From assembly GCF_028622115.1 (NCBI RefSeq), contig NZ_CP097263.1:9311501-9375500 (forward strand): 64,000 bases of DNA, read 5' to 3'. This document shows positions 48,233-57,532 of the stretch, piece after piece. The DNA is from Kutzneria chonburiensis. GTDB taxonomy: Bacteria > Actinomycetota > Actinomycetes > Mycobacteriales > Pseudonocardiaceae. A model generated the notes under the pieces. It was given only the letters and a program-made list of their open reading frames with translations, was not told where the DNA came from and searched no databases. Both the position numbers and the translations under genes were made by a program. How positions within the stretch are numbered: position 1 is the first letter of the stretch; every line of letters starts with the position of its first letter.

Positions 48233-50068
48233 TCAGCGGAGCATGAACTCGCGGACCGACAGTGCGCGGTTGACGACGCGGACGTCGCCGACCCAGCCGT
48301 AGAAGCCCTGGTCGACGGTGCGGTCGTAGTCATAGGCCCCGAGCAGCCAGTTGCCGGTGCCGGCGATGCCGACGGCTGGGGTCTTGGGGTTCCGCAGAAC
48401 TCGACATCCGTTGACGAACATTGACGTGTGTTGCCCGTCGTTGACCAGAGCGACATGCCACCACTGGTCGAGGGGGAGCTCGTGGCCCCAGGACGTGGAG
48501 ATGCCGGTCTGGTTGAGCGCGAAGACGGCCCACTGGAACTGGGCGCCGTCGGACAGGGCGAGGGTGGCGGCGGGCTCGAGAGGGTCGTCTCCGGTCTTGC
48601 CGGCGTCGCGGCCGCGGCACAGGCGGGAGAAGATGCCGCACCACGCGTGCAGACCGTTTTTGAAATCTGCGGGAACTTTGACGAACGCCTCGATCGTGTA
48701 GCCGTGCTCGAAGTTGGCGGAGTTCAGCGGTGCGCCGTCGACGGTCTGCAGGTAGGCGCCGTGGCCAGGGTTCTTGCCGCCGTCGAAACGGAGGCTGCCG
48801 TGCGCGGGTGCACCTGGGGCGAAATCGGCAGACCAGGTCAAAGCTGACGCGGAGCTGCCGGGCATGGTGACCCGGACGAGATCGTTGCCCCGGCCGGAGA
48901 GGTCGCGCTGGACGAGACTGTCGGCGAAGGGCGTGCCGGCGGCGGGGCCGTTGTCGAACCGCCAGTAGGCGAGGGTGCCGGGGATCAGGAGGTCGCGTGC
49001 CGGGCGGGAGACCGGCGGCGGCACGGGGGCGAAGCCGCTGAACCGGTCGGTGAAGTTGATGTCGACCGTGAAGCGGTTGACGGGACCGGTGAGCTCGATT
49101 TCGCGGCGGTCGAGCTCGTTGAGACGAGACGAGTTCTGGGCGAGTAGCCAGGGCGAGATGGTCGAGACGTCGATGACGTTGCGGGCCAGGTCGAAGCGGT
49201 AGAGCCGGATCATGGCGCTGCCGCCGTAGTAGTGGTCCTGGTAGTTGGTGATGTGCACGTGGACGTCGTGACCGGCTTTGTTGTGCAGCGTGGCCCGGCC
49301 GGGCGGCCAGAAGTGGCCGTTGAGGGTGAGGAAGATCTGGTCGTTGTCGTCGATGAGCTGGTCCCACAGCTGCTGCCCGTAGTCGGACAGCGAAGCCTGG
49401 CCGGAGTCGTCGGCGTAGGCGAGTTCGTGTGTGGTGACGATGACCGGCGTCTTCGGGTGCTGGCGGATGACCGACCGGGCCCAGTCGAAGCCGGCGGGCG
49501 ACAGCCGCCAGTCGAGGGCGAGGACGAGCCAGTCACGGCCGCCGCCGCGGAACACGTGGTAGCTGTTGTAGCCGTCCTTCGACGACCCGCGGAACGTCGG
49601 CGAGCTGCGGAACCGCTGCGGACCGAACGTCGACAGCCACGGGGTGCTGCCGCGCTGGTCGGTGGTGGAGGAGTTCACGTCATGGTTGCCGGCGAGCACG
49701 CTGTAGCCGACGCGATTGCGGTCGAGCGCCTGGAACGAGTGGCCGATCTGGGCGATCTCGCCGGCTTCGCCGTGTTCGGTGAGGTCGCCGAGGTGCGAGA
49801 GAAAGACAACGTTGTCGTCGCCGCCGTCGAGGACGTAGCGCAGCGAGGCGTCTAAGGGGGCGGCGTCGCCGCGGTCCTCGTCGAACAGGTACTGCGTGTC
49901 CGGCATGACGACGAGCGTGAAGCGCGGGTCGTTCGGATCGGGGCACCAGCCGGCGGTCGACGACGGGTCGGCGGCCGCGGACACGGCGCCGAGCGCGCCG
50001 GTCGCCGCGACCCCCGCACCGAGAAGCCCAGCACCGCGCAGGAAGCTGCGACGACTTGAGTCACTCAT
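48233..50068 (-). CDS. Tat-exported metallophosphoesterase with LamG-like lectin domain
   Basis: 611 residues from ATG 50068. SSRRSFLRGAG at the N-terminus is a twin-arginine signal. The calcineurin-like phosphoesterase core shows MPDTQY (near 55-60), HLGDLTEHG with Asp95, AGNHD (near 126-130), TTHELAYAD and NGHFWPPGR, the metal ligands in order. After residue ~365 there is a concanavalin/LamG-like jelly roll with YWRFDNG, GYTIEAFVKVP and WWHVALVNDGQHTSMFVNG (two blocks). It is probably a secreted phosphodiesterase or phosphatase bound to a surface glycan. It is downstream of the GH13 gene, 85 bp apart. Confidence 0.9.
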   Translation of the reverse strand: MSDSSRRSFLRGAGLLGAGVAATGALGAVSAAADPSSTAGWCPDPNDPRFTLVVMPDTQYLFDEDRGDAAPLDASLRYVLDGGDDNVVFLSHLGDLTEHGEAGEIAQIGHSFQALDRNRVGYSVLAGNHDVNSSTTDQRGSTPWLSTFGPQRFRSSPTFRGSSKDGYNSYHVFRGGGRDWLVLALDWRLSPAGFDWARSVIRQHPKTPVIVTTHELAYADDSGQASLSDYGQQLWDQLIDDNDQIFLTLNGHFWPPGRATLHNKAGHDVHVHITNYQDHYYGGSAMIRLYRFDLARNVIDVSTISPWLLAQNSSRLNELDRREIELTGPVNRFTVDINFTDRFSGFAPVPPPVSRPARDLLIPGTLAYWRFDNGPAAGTPFADSLVQRDLSGRGNDLVRVTMPGSSASALTWSADFAPGAPAHGSLRFDGGKNPGHGAYLQTVDGAPLNSANFEHGYTIEAFVKVPADFKNGLHAWCGIFSRLCRGRDAGKTGDDPLEPAATLALSDGAQFQWAVFALNQTGISTSWGHELPLDQWWHVALVNDGQHTSMFVNGCRVLRNPKTPAVGIAGTGNWLLGAYDYDRTVDQGFYGWVGDVRVVNRALSVREFMLR

Positions 50069-50152
50069 GCGCGGCAAGCTAGCCGCCCATCGCCAACGCG
50101 GACGGAACTGCGGGTGAACGACGCCGGATGTGTGGTCGGTCGGAAGGCGCGA

Positions 50153-51748
50153 TCACACCAGCCAGACGGCGGTGTCGGGCGGGAGCAGGTCGGCGGCCAT
50201 GGGCCCGCTGGCCAGCAGCACCTGCCCCGGCGGCAGGGGCACCGGAGCACTGCCGGTGTTCAACGCGCAGATCAACCCTCCGCCCTTGCGACGGAAGGCG
50301 AAGCAGCCGGGCGGGGCTCCGTACCACTCGAGGCTCTCGCCGCCGAACGCCGGATGGGTTTTCCGCAGCTCGAGGGCCTGCCGGTAGAGGGACAGCATGG
50401 AGCCGGGATCCTCCAACTGGGCCTCGACGGTGAGCCCGGCCCACTCGTGCGGCATGGGCAGCCAGGTGACGACGCCGGAGGAGAAGCCGAACGGAGGCTG
50501 CGAGCCCTCCCACGGAATGGGCACACGGCAGCCGTCACGGCCCCGGTCGGTGTGCCCGGACCGAAGCCAGATGGGGTCCTGCAACGCCCACTCGGGTAGC
50601 TCGACGTTGGGCAGCCCGAGTTCCTCGCCGTTGTAGACGTACACGACGCCGGGCAGGGCGAGCTCGACCAAAGCCATGGCCCGGGCCCGCTGCCGGCCCA
50701 GCAGACCATCGCCGTAGCGGGTGACGTGCCGGATGACGTCGTGGTTGGACAGGGTCCAGGTGGCGGGGGAGTCGACGTAGGTGACGGCGGCCAGCGAGGA
50801 CTCGATGGCGGTACGCACGGAGTCGGCGTCGAAGTCGGCTTCCACGAGACGGAAGTTGAAGCCGAGATGGAGCTCGTCGGCCCGCAGGTAGCGGGTGAAC
50901 CGCTCGTTCTCCTTGACCCAGATCTCGCCGACGGCCATGGCGTTGGGGTACTCGTCGAGCACCTTGCGGATCATGCGGTGGATCTCGTGCACGCCGTCGT
51001 CGTCGAACCGCGGGTCGAGGGCGTTGTCGTGCAACACGCCGGCGCCGACGGAGGCCCGGGGGTCCATGTCGGGCAGCCCGTACGGCTTGGCCATGCCGTG
51101 GGCGACGTCGATACGGAACCCGTCGGCGCCCCGGTCGAGCCAGAACCGCAAGGTCCGCTCGAGGTCGGCCCGAACCTCGGGATGCGCCCAGTTCAGGTCG
51201 GGCTGCTGCGGCGCGAACAGGTGCAGATACCACTGCCCGTCGGCGACGCGCGTCCAGGCGGGCCCGCCGAAGACGCTGGTCCAGTTGTTGGGCGGCAACG
51301 AACCGTCGCCGCCGCGACCCTCACGGAAGTGGTACCGCTCCCGCTCGACACTGCCGGGCCCGGCCCGCAGCGCGGCCTGGAACCACTCGTGCTGGTCGCT
51401 GGTGTGGTTGGGCACCAGGTCGACGGTGACCTTGATGCCGCAGTTGTGCGCGTCGGCGACAAGCCGGTCGAACGCGGCCAGGTCGCCGAACAGCGGGTCG
51501 ACGTCCCGAGGGTCGGCGACGTCGTAGCCGTGGTCGGCCATCGGCGACCGGTAGAACGGCGTCAGCCACAGCGCGTCGATGCCGAGCAGCTCCAGGTACC
51601 CCAGCCGGGACCGGATGCCCTCGAGATCGCCGACGCCGTCCCCGTCGGAGTCCGCGAAGGACCTGACGTACACCTGGTAGAAGACCGCCTCCCGCCACCA
51701 AGCAGACTTCTCGGCGATCTCGGCATGAACGTCAGCGGATCGTCGCAC
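50153..51748 (-). CDS. aglA: GH13 alpha-glucosidase
   Basis: 531 residues, GTG start. A GH13 alpha-amylase fold with WREAVFYQVYVRSFADSDGDG, DLVPNHTS (110-117), GFRIDVAHG with nucleophile Asp214, acid/base Glu275 in GEIWV, and SNHDV with transition-state Asp337. The sequence fits oligo-1,6-/alpha-1,4-glucosidases of actinobacteria (M. tuberculosis AglA, Rv2471). No signal peptide, so it acts in the cytoplasm on maltose, isomaltose or related oligosaccharides. Its position next to glbO is the mycobacterial gene order. Confidence 0.92.
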   Translation of the reverse strand: MRRSADVHAEIAEKSAWWREAVFYQVYVRSFADSDGDGVGDLEGIRSRLGYLELLGIDALWLTPFYRSPMADHGYDVADPRDVDPLFGDLAAFDRLVADAHNCGIKVTVDLVPNHTSDQHEWFQAALRAGPGSVERERYHFREGRGGDGSLPPNNWTSVFGGPAWTRVADGQWYLHLFAPQQPDLNWAHPEVRADLERTLRFWLDRGADGFRIDVAHGMAKPYGLPDMDPRASVGAGVLHDNALDPRFDDDGVHEIHRMIRKVLDEYPNAMAVGEIWVKENERFTRYLRADELHLGFNFRLVEADFDADSVRTAIESSLAAVTYVDSPATWTLSNHDVIRHVTRYGDGLLGRQRARAMALVELALPGVVYVYNGEELGLPNVELPEWALQDPIWLRSGHTDRGRDGCRVPIPWEGSQPPFGFSSGVVTWLPMPHEWAGLTVEAQLEDPGSMLSLYRQALELRKTHPAFGGESLEWYGAPPGCFAFRRKGGGLICALNTGSAPVPLPPGQVLLASGPMAADLLPPDTAVWLV

Positions 51749-51850
51749 GGGGTGTCATATTGCCACCCGTCCGGGATCGGTTGTCCCCTAACGGGTTACG
51801 CCAGGCGGAAAACCGTGGTCAGCCGCGCAGTGATCGTTCTCACCGGGACC

Positions 51851-52234
51851 TCACACCCAGGTGTTGATCAGGCTGTTGGCCGCCATCTCCAGATAGGCCC
51901 ACAGCTGCTGGCGTTCGGGCTCGGCCAGCCGCTCCTCGTCGACGGCGATCCGCATGCAGCGCAGCCACGCGTCCCGCTCGATCGGCCCGATGCTGAACGG
52001 CACGTGCCGCATCCGCAGCCGCGGGTGTCCACGCTGGTCGGAGTAGGTGTGCGGGCCACCCCAGTACTGGATCAGGAACAGCCGCAGACGCTCCTCGGCC
52101 GGCCCGAGGTCCTCCTCCGGGTACAGCGGACGGAGCACCTCGTCCTTGGCGACCTCGGCGTAGAAGCGGCCGACGATGCGGCGGAACGTCTCCTCGCCGC
52201 CGACGGCCTCGTAGAAGTTCTGCGGCGTTCCCAC
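51851..52234 (-). CDS. glbO: Group II truncated hemoglobin
   Basis: 127 residues. Tyr25 (B10), Tyr38 (CD1), the proximal His77 in [10 protein letters not shown] and Trp90 (G8) match the O2-binding residues of mycobacterial trHbO. It binds oxygen very tightly and may help deliver O2 to the membrane or detoxify NO and peroxide. The order glbO-aglA is as in M. tuberculosis. It lies 30 bp after the MscS gene stop, so cotranscription with mscS and the peptidase is possible. Confidence 0.95.
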   Translation of the reverse strand: MGTPQNFYEAVGGEETFRRIVGRFYAEVAKDEVLRPLYPEEDLGPAEERLRLFLIQYWGGPHTYSDQRGHPRLRMRHVPFSIGPIERDAWLRCMRIAVDEERLAEPERQQLWAYLEMAANSLINTWV

Positions 52235-52264
52235 GTCGTCAATCCTCGCACTCGCGGGCGGCGG

Positions 52265-53248
52265 TCAGCCGCCCAGGTCGGACGACTTGCTGTCGTCGAA
52301 GCCGGTGGGGCGCGGCCGGGCCGGCGCGGGCTTGCGCTCCTCCTCCGCCTTGGGCGGCGTGCGCACGAACGGCGGCTCGATGCCGGCGGCCACGAAGGCG
52401 CCCATGATCCGGGCCCGCAGCGCCCGCTGCGTGGCCCACTGCCGGCCAGGCCGGACCTTGACGGTCAGCCGCAGGGTGATGCCCTCGGAGGTGACCTTCT
52501 CCACGCCCAGCACCTGCGGCGCGTCCAGCACGTCCTCGGCCAGCGGGGCCTCGGCCACCGCGGCCTCGACGGTCTCACCCATCAGCTCCAGCGCGTCGTC
52601 CACGCTGGCGTGCCCGAACGGCACGTCGACGACGGCGACGGCGAAGCCCTGGCTGGAGTTGCCGATACGCACGATCTCGCCGTTGCGCACATACCACACC
52701 GTGCCGTTGACGTCACGCAACGTGGTCACGCGCAGTCCGACGGCCTCGACGGTGCCGGTGGCCTGCCCAGCGTCGATCACATCGCCGACGCCGTACTGGT
52801 CCTCCAGCATCATGAACACGCCGGACAGGAAGTCCCGGACCAGCGACTGGGCGCCGAAACCGATGGCGACGCCGAGCACACCGGCCGAGGCGATGATCGG
52901 CGTGATGTCGATCTTGAACTGCTGCAGCACCATCAGGAACGCGATGCCGGCGGTCAGCAGCGTGGTCAGCGACTTGAGCACCGAGCCGATGGTCTTGGCC
53001 CGCTGCCGGCGTCGCTCGGACCGCTGCGGAGCGGGCAGCTGCTGCGCCCGCTCCTTCAGCGGCTTGAGCAGCGGCGGCATGTCGCCGTTGCCCTGGGTGA
53101 ACTTGTCGATCATCCGGTGGACCATGTACCGGATCACCACGGCGATGGCCACGATGATCGCGATGTTGATGGCCCCGGCGACTAACACTGGCCAGTTGTC
53201 GGCGAACCAGCTCGCCGCCGCGACCACGTTGGTGCCTTGCCCGGTCAT
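52265..53248 (-). CDS. MscS-family mechanosensitive ion channel
   Basis: 327 residues from ATG 53248, overlapping the peptidase stop as ATGA. One helix near 15-40, a basic linker, then the pore region: ITPIIASAGVLGVAIGFGAQSLVRDFLSG (shown here in parts as IASAGVLGVAIGFGAQ and LVRDFLSGVFMMLED) typical of MscS TM3, followed by the beta domain with GDVIDAGQATGTVEAVGLR. The C-terminus is a Pro/Glu/Lys-rich tail. It releases solutes on hypo-osmotic shock. Confidence 0.92.
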   Translation of the reverse strand: MTGQGTNVVAAASWFADNWPVLVAGAINIAIIVAIAVVIRYMVHRMIDKFTQGNGDMPPLLKPLKERAQQLPAPQRSERRRQRAKTIGSVLKSLTTLLTAGIAFLMVLQQFKIDITPIIASAGVLGVAIGFGAQSLVRDFLSGVFMMLEDQYGVGDVIDAGQATGTVEAVGLRVTTLRDVNGTVWYVRNGEIVRIGNSSQGFAVAVVDVPFGHASVDDALELMGETVEAAVAEAPLAEDVLDAPQVLGVEKVTSEGITLRLTVKVRPGRQWATQRALRARIMGAFVAAGIEPPFVRTPPKAEEERKPAPARPRPTGFDDSKSSDLGG

Positions 53249-55374
53249 GTATCCAGTTCCTCCAGCTCCAAGCCGACCTGATGGGCGAGGAAGCCGAGTT
53301 CGTCGACGGCGAGCGCCACGCTGCGCGACACCGACCGGGCCGCGTGACCGACCTCGGTCTCGCGGCGGATCAGCACCGGGTGCTTGGTGGGGTCCGCACT
53401 GGTGGCGTGCTGCAACGCTGCGCACATCTTGCGGGCGTGGTTCGGGTCCACCCGGCTGTCCGACTCGAACACGGCGAACAGCACGGCCGGGTACTCGACC
53501 TCCTCGATCACCCGATGGTACGGGGAGTAGGCCAGCAGCCAAGCCAGCTCCTCGGCCACGGCGGCGCTGCCGTACTCCTCCGCCCACAGCCTGCCCAGCA
53601 GAAACCGCTCGTACCGCACCATGTCCAGCAGTGGTGCGGAACACACCACCGCGCGGTACAGCTCCGGCCTTTGGGTCAACGCCGCTCCGACAAGCAGACC
53701 ACCGTTGGATCCGCCGGAGATCGCCAGCTGCTCCGGCGTCGTCCAGCCCTGCCGGATCAGGTACTCGGCGGCCGAGTGGAAGTCGTCGAACACGTTCTGC
53801 TTGCGGTCACGCATGCCGGCCTGGTGCCACTGCTCGCCTTCCTCGGCGCCGCCACGCAGCGACACGAGGACCCACACGCCGCCGGACTGCACCCACGCCA
53901 GCGCGTTGCTGTTGTAGCCGGGGCGGCGCGTGACGGCGAAGCCGCCGTAGCCGGTGATGAGCGTGGGCAGCGGCTGCGTGGGCCGGCCGTTGGGCGACAC
54001 CACGAACATGCGCACCACGGTGCCGTCGCGCGACACGTACTCGAGCTGTTCGGTACGCACGTCCGGCACCTCGACGGCACCCGGCGCCGCGGCCCACAGC
54101 TCGGTGTCGGTCGCGCCGATTCGGTACGTGCGCACGCACGTGGGCGTGGTGAAGTCGGTCCAGCCGAACCAGACGACGCCCTCGTGGCCGTTCGTCCGAG
54201 CGTCGGCCATGGTGATGCCGTGCAGGCTGCCCTTGCTGGGCAACGGCACCTGGCTCACGTGAGTGCCGGTCGACGGCTCGTGCAGGTGCAGCTCCGACAC
54301 GGCGTGCCGCGTGCGCTGAAGCAGGATGTGGGCGCCCTGACCCGATTCGCCGCGCACCCACTCGGCGTTCTCCAGCACGGAGTCGCGCTCTTCGGCGACG
54401 AGCTCGGTCCAGTGCTCACGGCCAGGCTGCCGCGGGTCGGCGACGCACAGCCGCCCGCGCGGGGCGTCCAGCGTCGTCAGCAGGTACAGGCGGCCGTCGC
54501 CGGCGACCCATGCGTTGCACCGCGCGCCGCCCTCGTCCGACACGACGTCGTTGAGCACGAACTCGTCCGCCGTGAGGTCGGCGATCCACACGGCCTCGCG
54601 CTGCGTGGTGCCGCGCCGGCCGTCGACGATCAGCCAGTGGCCGTCCTCGGAGGTGTGCAGCGTGAAGTAGTACGTGGGGTCCATGCCGTCGCCGTGCACG
54701 TTGACGTCGTTCGCGATGTCCGTGCCGACACGGTGGCGCCACACGCGGTGGTGGAACAGCTCCTCGCCCTCCGGCACGTCCGCCAGCGGCAGGCGGCGGA
54801 TGTAGAAGAACTCCTCGCCGCCGGGCAGCCAGCCCACCGAGCTGTACCGGCAGCGGTCGATCGGGCCGTCCAGCAGCTCGCCGCTGTCCACGTCGAGTAC
54901 GTGCAGCAGCGACTCCTCGTTGCCGCCGACCGAGATCTGGTACGCCAGCAGCGCGCCCTCGCGGCTCGGCGACCACGTGTCCAGGGTCGTGCGGCCGGAC
55001 GGGTCGAGCACCGTGACGTCGAGCAGGACGCGCTCGCTGCCGTCGCGGTCGCGCAGCCACAGCGCGGCGTGGTCCTGATCCGGGTTGCGGCGGGTGAAGA
55101 ACGCGCGGCCGTTACGCCAGACGGGTGCTCCCACGCTGCCGGCGGCCGTCAGCCGCTCCAGCCGCCCGCGCAGCGCGTCCCGGCCCGGCAGCGCCGTCAG
55201 CCACGACTCCGTGAACGTGTCCTGTGCGGCCGACCAGGCGACGGTGCGCTCGTCGGCCGGGTCCTCCAACCAGCGGTAAGGGTCCGACACAGCGTGTCCG
55301 TGCAGGTCCTCCACGAGCGCCAGCCGCTCGGCCGGGGGATAGGACGCCGTCGAATGGGGTGCAGCCTCGGTCAT
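53245..55374 (-). CDS. Prolyl oligopeptidase (S9A)
   Basis: 709 residues, normal for the family. Residues 15-70 and 450-709 form the alpha/beta hydrolase domain, 75-440 the seven-bladed propeller. DPYRWLED near the N-terminus, Ser556 in SGGSNGGLL, Asp643 in RVDPNHA and His677 in EVGHAA make the triad. No signal peptide, so it is cytoplasmic; it cleaves short peptides after proline. It heads a cluster with mscS and glbO. A 14-bp palindrome 75 bp upstream may be its operator. Confidence 0.95.
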   Translation of the reverse strand: MTEAAPHSTASYPPAERLALVEDLHGHAVSDPYRWLEDPADERTVAWSAAQDTFTESWLTALPGRDALRGRLERLTAAGSVGAPVWRNGRAFFTRRNPDQDHAALWLRDRDGSERVLLDVTVLDPSGRTTLDTWSPSREGALLAYQISVGGNEESLLHVLDVDSGELLDGPIDRCRYSSVGWLPGGEEFFYIRRLPLADVPEGEELFHHRVWRHRVGTDIANDVNVHGDGMDPTYYFTLHTSEDGHWLIVDGRRGTTQREAVWIADLTADEFVLNDVVSDEGGARCNAWVAGDGRLYLLTTLDAPRGRLCVADPRQPGREHWTELVAEERDSVLENAEWVRGESGQGAHILLQRTRHAVSELHLHEPSTGTHVSQVPLPSKGSLHGITMADARTNGHEGVVWFGWTDFTTPTCVRTYRIGATDTELWAAAPGAVEVPDVRTEQLEYVSRDGTVVRMFVVSPNGRPTQPLPTLITGYGGFAVTRRPGYNSNALAWVQSGGVWVLVSLRGGAEEGEQWHQAGMRDRKQNVFDDFHSAAEYLIRQGWTTPEQLAISGGSNGGLLVGAALTQRPELYRAVVCSAPLLDMVRYERFLLGRLWAEEYGSAAVAEELAWLLAYSPYHRVIEEVEYPAVLFAVFESDSRVDPNHARKMCAALQHATSADPTKHPVLIRRETEVGHAARSVSRSVALAVDELGFLAHQVGLELEELDT

Positions 55375-55448
55375 CTGCCGAAGAGTAGCGACCTAGGTGA
55401 AAACGATCGCCGTTAGGCCACGGTTCACCATGGATTTCACGACGGGTT

Positions 55449-55462
55449 CATGACATGTCATG
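55449..55462. promoter_or_regulatory. Palindromic operator candidate upstream of the peptidase operon
   Basis: Perfect 14-bp palindrome CATGACATGTCATG, followed at once by another CATGTCA half-site (55463-55469). It lies 75 bp before the prolyl oligopeptidase start. The binding protein is unknown. Confidence 0.45.
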
Positions 55463-55946
55463 CATGTCAGGGCGGAGGGCCTGGGGCTGCGGGCGATTCG
55501 GGACACACCCCTTCTGACCTGCTGCTTTGGTCGGAGGACGTCCGGTTGGGTCCGACCCGGTCCGGACGTCTGCCGGCCTGGAGGCGGCCTGGGGCCGGCG
55601 GCGGTGCTGGTGCCGAACCACCCCTCAGCCTCACCCGCCCGTTGCCCTCGTCCATGCCGCCGTTAGCGCCGGGCCGGCCGGGTCAAGGCATCTTTCCCGC
55701 CTTGATGCGGCTGGTCCGGTGTTAAAGGATCAAGCAGGAGGGCTGGGTCTCGTCCGCGTGTGAAGCGGCCGGCCTCGGGTACTCCCGACCTGCGGTCCCT
55801 GATGTCCCTCCCCTGGCGTCAGGGGCCGCCTCGTGTCCGGGGTCAATGCCGCTGAGATCGAACTGAGCCGGCTCGGAGCCATGGCCACTGGTGCTGATGC
55901 CTATGGACCCTGCGCGCCGTCGTCGGCGGCGTTCTGGCGTGCCCTG

Positions 55947-56071
55947 CGGGCCGTGCCCGGAAGGGTCGCCCGGCCCGGCGGAGCATGAGGGCCGTTGGCG
56001 TGCCCTTCCGGGCCGAACGGCCCGGTGACCGGCGCTGCCAGGGCGACCGCCGCGCCGCCGCCGGCGGCGCG
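55947..56071. repeat. Cluster of GC-rich inverted repeats
   Basis: The arm CGGGCCGTGCCCGGAAGGG (55947-55965) is complementary to CCCTTCCGGGC...ACGGCCCG (56003-56024) with a 3-nt bulge. The second arm can itself fold as CCGGGCCG-AA-CGGCCCGG. A further perfect 9-bp hairpin CGCGCCGCC / GGCGGCGCG lies at 56051-56071. Such foldable DNA may be a terminator, REP-like element or transfer-related site. Confidence 0.6.
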
Positions 56072-56143
56072 CCTTGATCCCATAGAGCCAAATTCGGCAG
56101 TGCAACAAGGACGTGCATACGCGATTGGATCTATACTGCCTAG

Positions 56144-57493
56144 ATGGCGGGCCCGGACAGTGCGGACAGTGACGGCACAAACACTCGGGAGTCTGCGTCG
56201 GAGCCCGCGTCTTCGGAACACGGAAGCGATGTTGCCGAGTACGTTATTCGGGTCAAGGCAGCGGATCGTAGTGCTGTTACCTTGGGTGATGTGGTTGGTC
56301 CGGCGGCTGCGCATATGGCTGATGTTCAGCGTTCGTTGGGGTTGTCGGCGCTGGGAGATTCCGCTCGGCTTATGGACGGCGTTGGCGGTTTGCGTGGCGT
56401 AGCCGATTACCTTGCCTCGGTTAAGGGTATGGCTGCTAGGACTGCGGTTTTTGATGATGTGGTTGGTCCGGCGGCTGCGCATATGGCTGATGTTCAGCGT
56501 TCGTTGGGGTTGTCAGTGCTGGGAGATTCCGCTCGGCTTATGGACGGCGTTGGCGGTTTGCGTGGCGTAGCCGATTACCTTGCCTCGGTTAAGGGTATGG
56601 CTGCTAGGACTGCGGTTTTTGATGATGTGGTTGGTCCGGCGGCTGCGCATATGGCTGATGTTCAGCGTTCGTTGGGGTTGTCAGTGCTAGGAGATCCCGC
56701 TCGGCTTATGGACGGCGTTAGTGGCATTACGGGCGTCGCCGACCATCTAGCTTCGGTTAATATCGAAGCATTGGGGGCTGTGAAATTTTACGACGCGCTT
56801 ATGCCTACCATGACGACGTCGTTTGGCGTTCAAAATGCTGTCGACTACATGACAAGAAGTCAACAGACTGGCCTTGGGGTGGTCACAGCGCTTGAAGAAT
56901 TTAGGGCTGTAGTTCCGTCGGTGATCTCTAATCTGGCTGGGGCTAGTGGACCAATGTCTGGTGTTAACTTCTCTCGAACGGCATTGGCAGGCCTGGTTGA
57001 CGGTTCTCGGCGCATGCAAGAATTCGACGTTGTAGCAAGCTTTGATAACTCGGCGCTGTGGCGGGGTGAGCGACGGTTGGCCGAGGAAGCGGTCAACCGT
57101 TCGGTTGCCGAGCTACTTGAAGTGTTGGCGACAAGTACGGCGCGAGAGTCAATGAAGGATCCGGGTTCTTCGGTCAATGCTTTTGCTGCATTGGCGGATG
57201 ATGACCTGCGGCTCGGTCTTACAAACTATCCTTATGCGCCCACTTCGGCTGCTCTGGATGATGAAACTTCTTCTTTGCTTGACCAACTTCGCAGTAATAT
57301 CAATGATCGACTTGAACGTATGGGCATCTCTGGGGCGACCAGGGTTGTGATTGGAACCCTGCTATTTGAGTGTTCTGTCATTCTATACTTTAGTGACCAT
57401 GCTGCATTTGCTGCAATTAATGACGTCTTCTCGTTTCCCGCAAATATCCTAGGTTGGGGATTGTTTGTGTTTGCAATGAGCAAGAAGAAGTAA
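56144..57493 (+). CDS. Unknown protein with 56-residue tandem repeats and C-terminal membrane anchor
   Basis: 449 residues; ATG 56144 has no strong Shine-Dalgarno. After a ~45-residue Ser/Glu-rich start there are nearly three copies of a 56-residue repeat (about 49-104, 105-160, 161-205) beginning DVVGPAAAHMADVQRSLGLS and including RLMDGVGGLRGVADYLASV. The middle is helical without a recognised motif. Two hydrophobic segments near 400-418 and 428-445 end in SKKK, suggesting a membrane anchor with a cytoplasmic tail. Codon and base usage (many T/A third positions) differs strongly from neighbours, indicating transfer. I do not recognise the family. Confidence 0.8.
   Translation: MAGPDSADSDGTNTRESASEPASSEHGSDVAEYVIRVKAADRSAVTLGDVVGPAAAHMADVQRSLGLSALGDSARLMDGVGGLRGVADYLASVKGMAARTAVFDDVVGPAAAHMADVQRSLGLSVLGDSARLMDGVGGLRGVADYLASVKGMAARTAVFDDVVGPAAAHMADVQRSLGLSVLGDPARLMDGVSGITGVADHLASVNIEALGAVKFYDALMPTMTTSFGVQNAVDYMTRSQQTGLGVVTALEEFRAVVPSVISNLAGASGPMSGVNFSRTALAGLVDGSRRMQEFDVVASFDNSALWRGERRLAEEAVNRSVAELLEVLATSTARESMKDPGSSVNAFAALADDDLRLGLTNYPYAPTSAALDDETSSLLDQLRSNINDRLERMGISGATRVVIGTLLFECSVILYFSDHAAFAAINDVFSFPANILGWGLFVFAMSKKK
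56288..56760 (+). repeat. 168-bp in-frame tandem repeat, 2.8 copies
   Basis: Units start at 56288, 56456 and 56624. Units 1 and 2 differ at only a couple of bases over 168 bp; unit 3 is almost identical for about 90 bp and then diverges. The nucleotide-level identity shows recent duplication. Confidence 0.95.
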
Positions 57494-57532
57494 ATCTTCT
57501 GAGTGGGGCCGGGTCTGGCATTGCGGTTGATT

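Larger units (their letters stand above)
55375..56143. other. Gene-poor, hairpin-rich spacer at the edge of the accessory region
   Basis: No credible gene. It contains the palindrome at 55449-55462 and a group of GC-rich inverted repeats at 55947-56071. It separates the conserved peptidase gene from accessory genes of clearly lower GC. No tRNA fragment or attachment site was recognised. Confidence 0.6.

Noticed and set aside
50726-53185. 819-codon plus-strand frame across glucosidase, glbO and mscS
   Set aside because: Spans three genuine minus-strand genes and an intergenic spacer; only a shadow.
56288-56760. CRISPR-like or phage direct repeats
   Set aside because: Units are 168 bp, contiguous, in frame and without spacers; they are coding tandem repeats.
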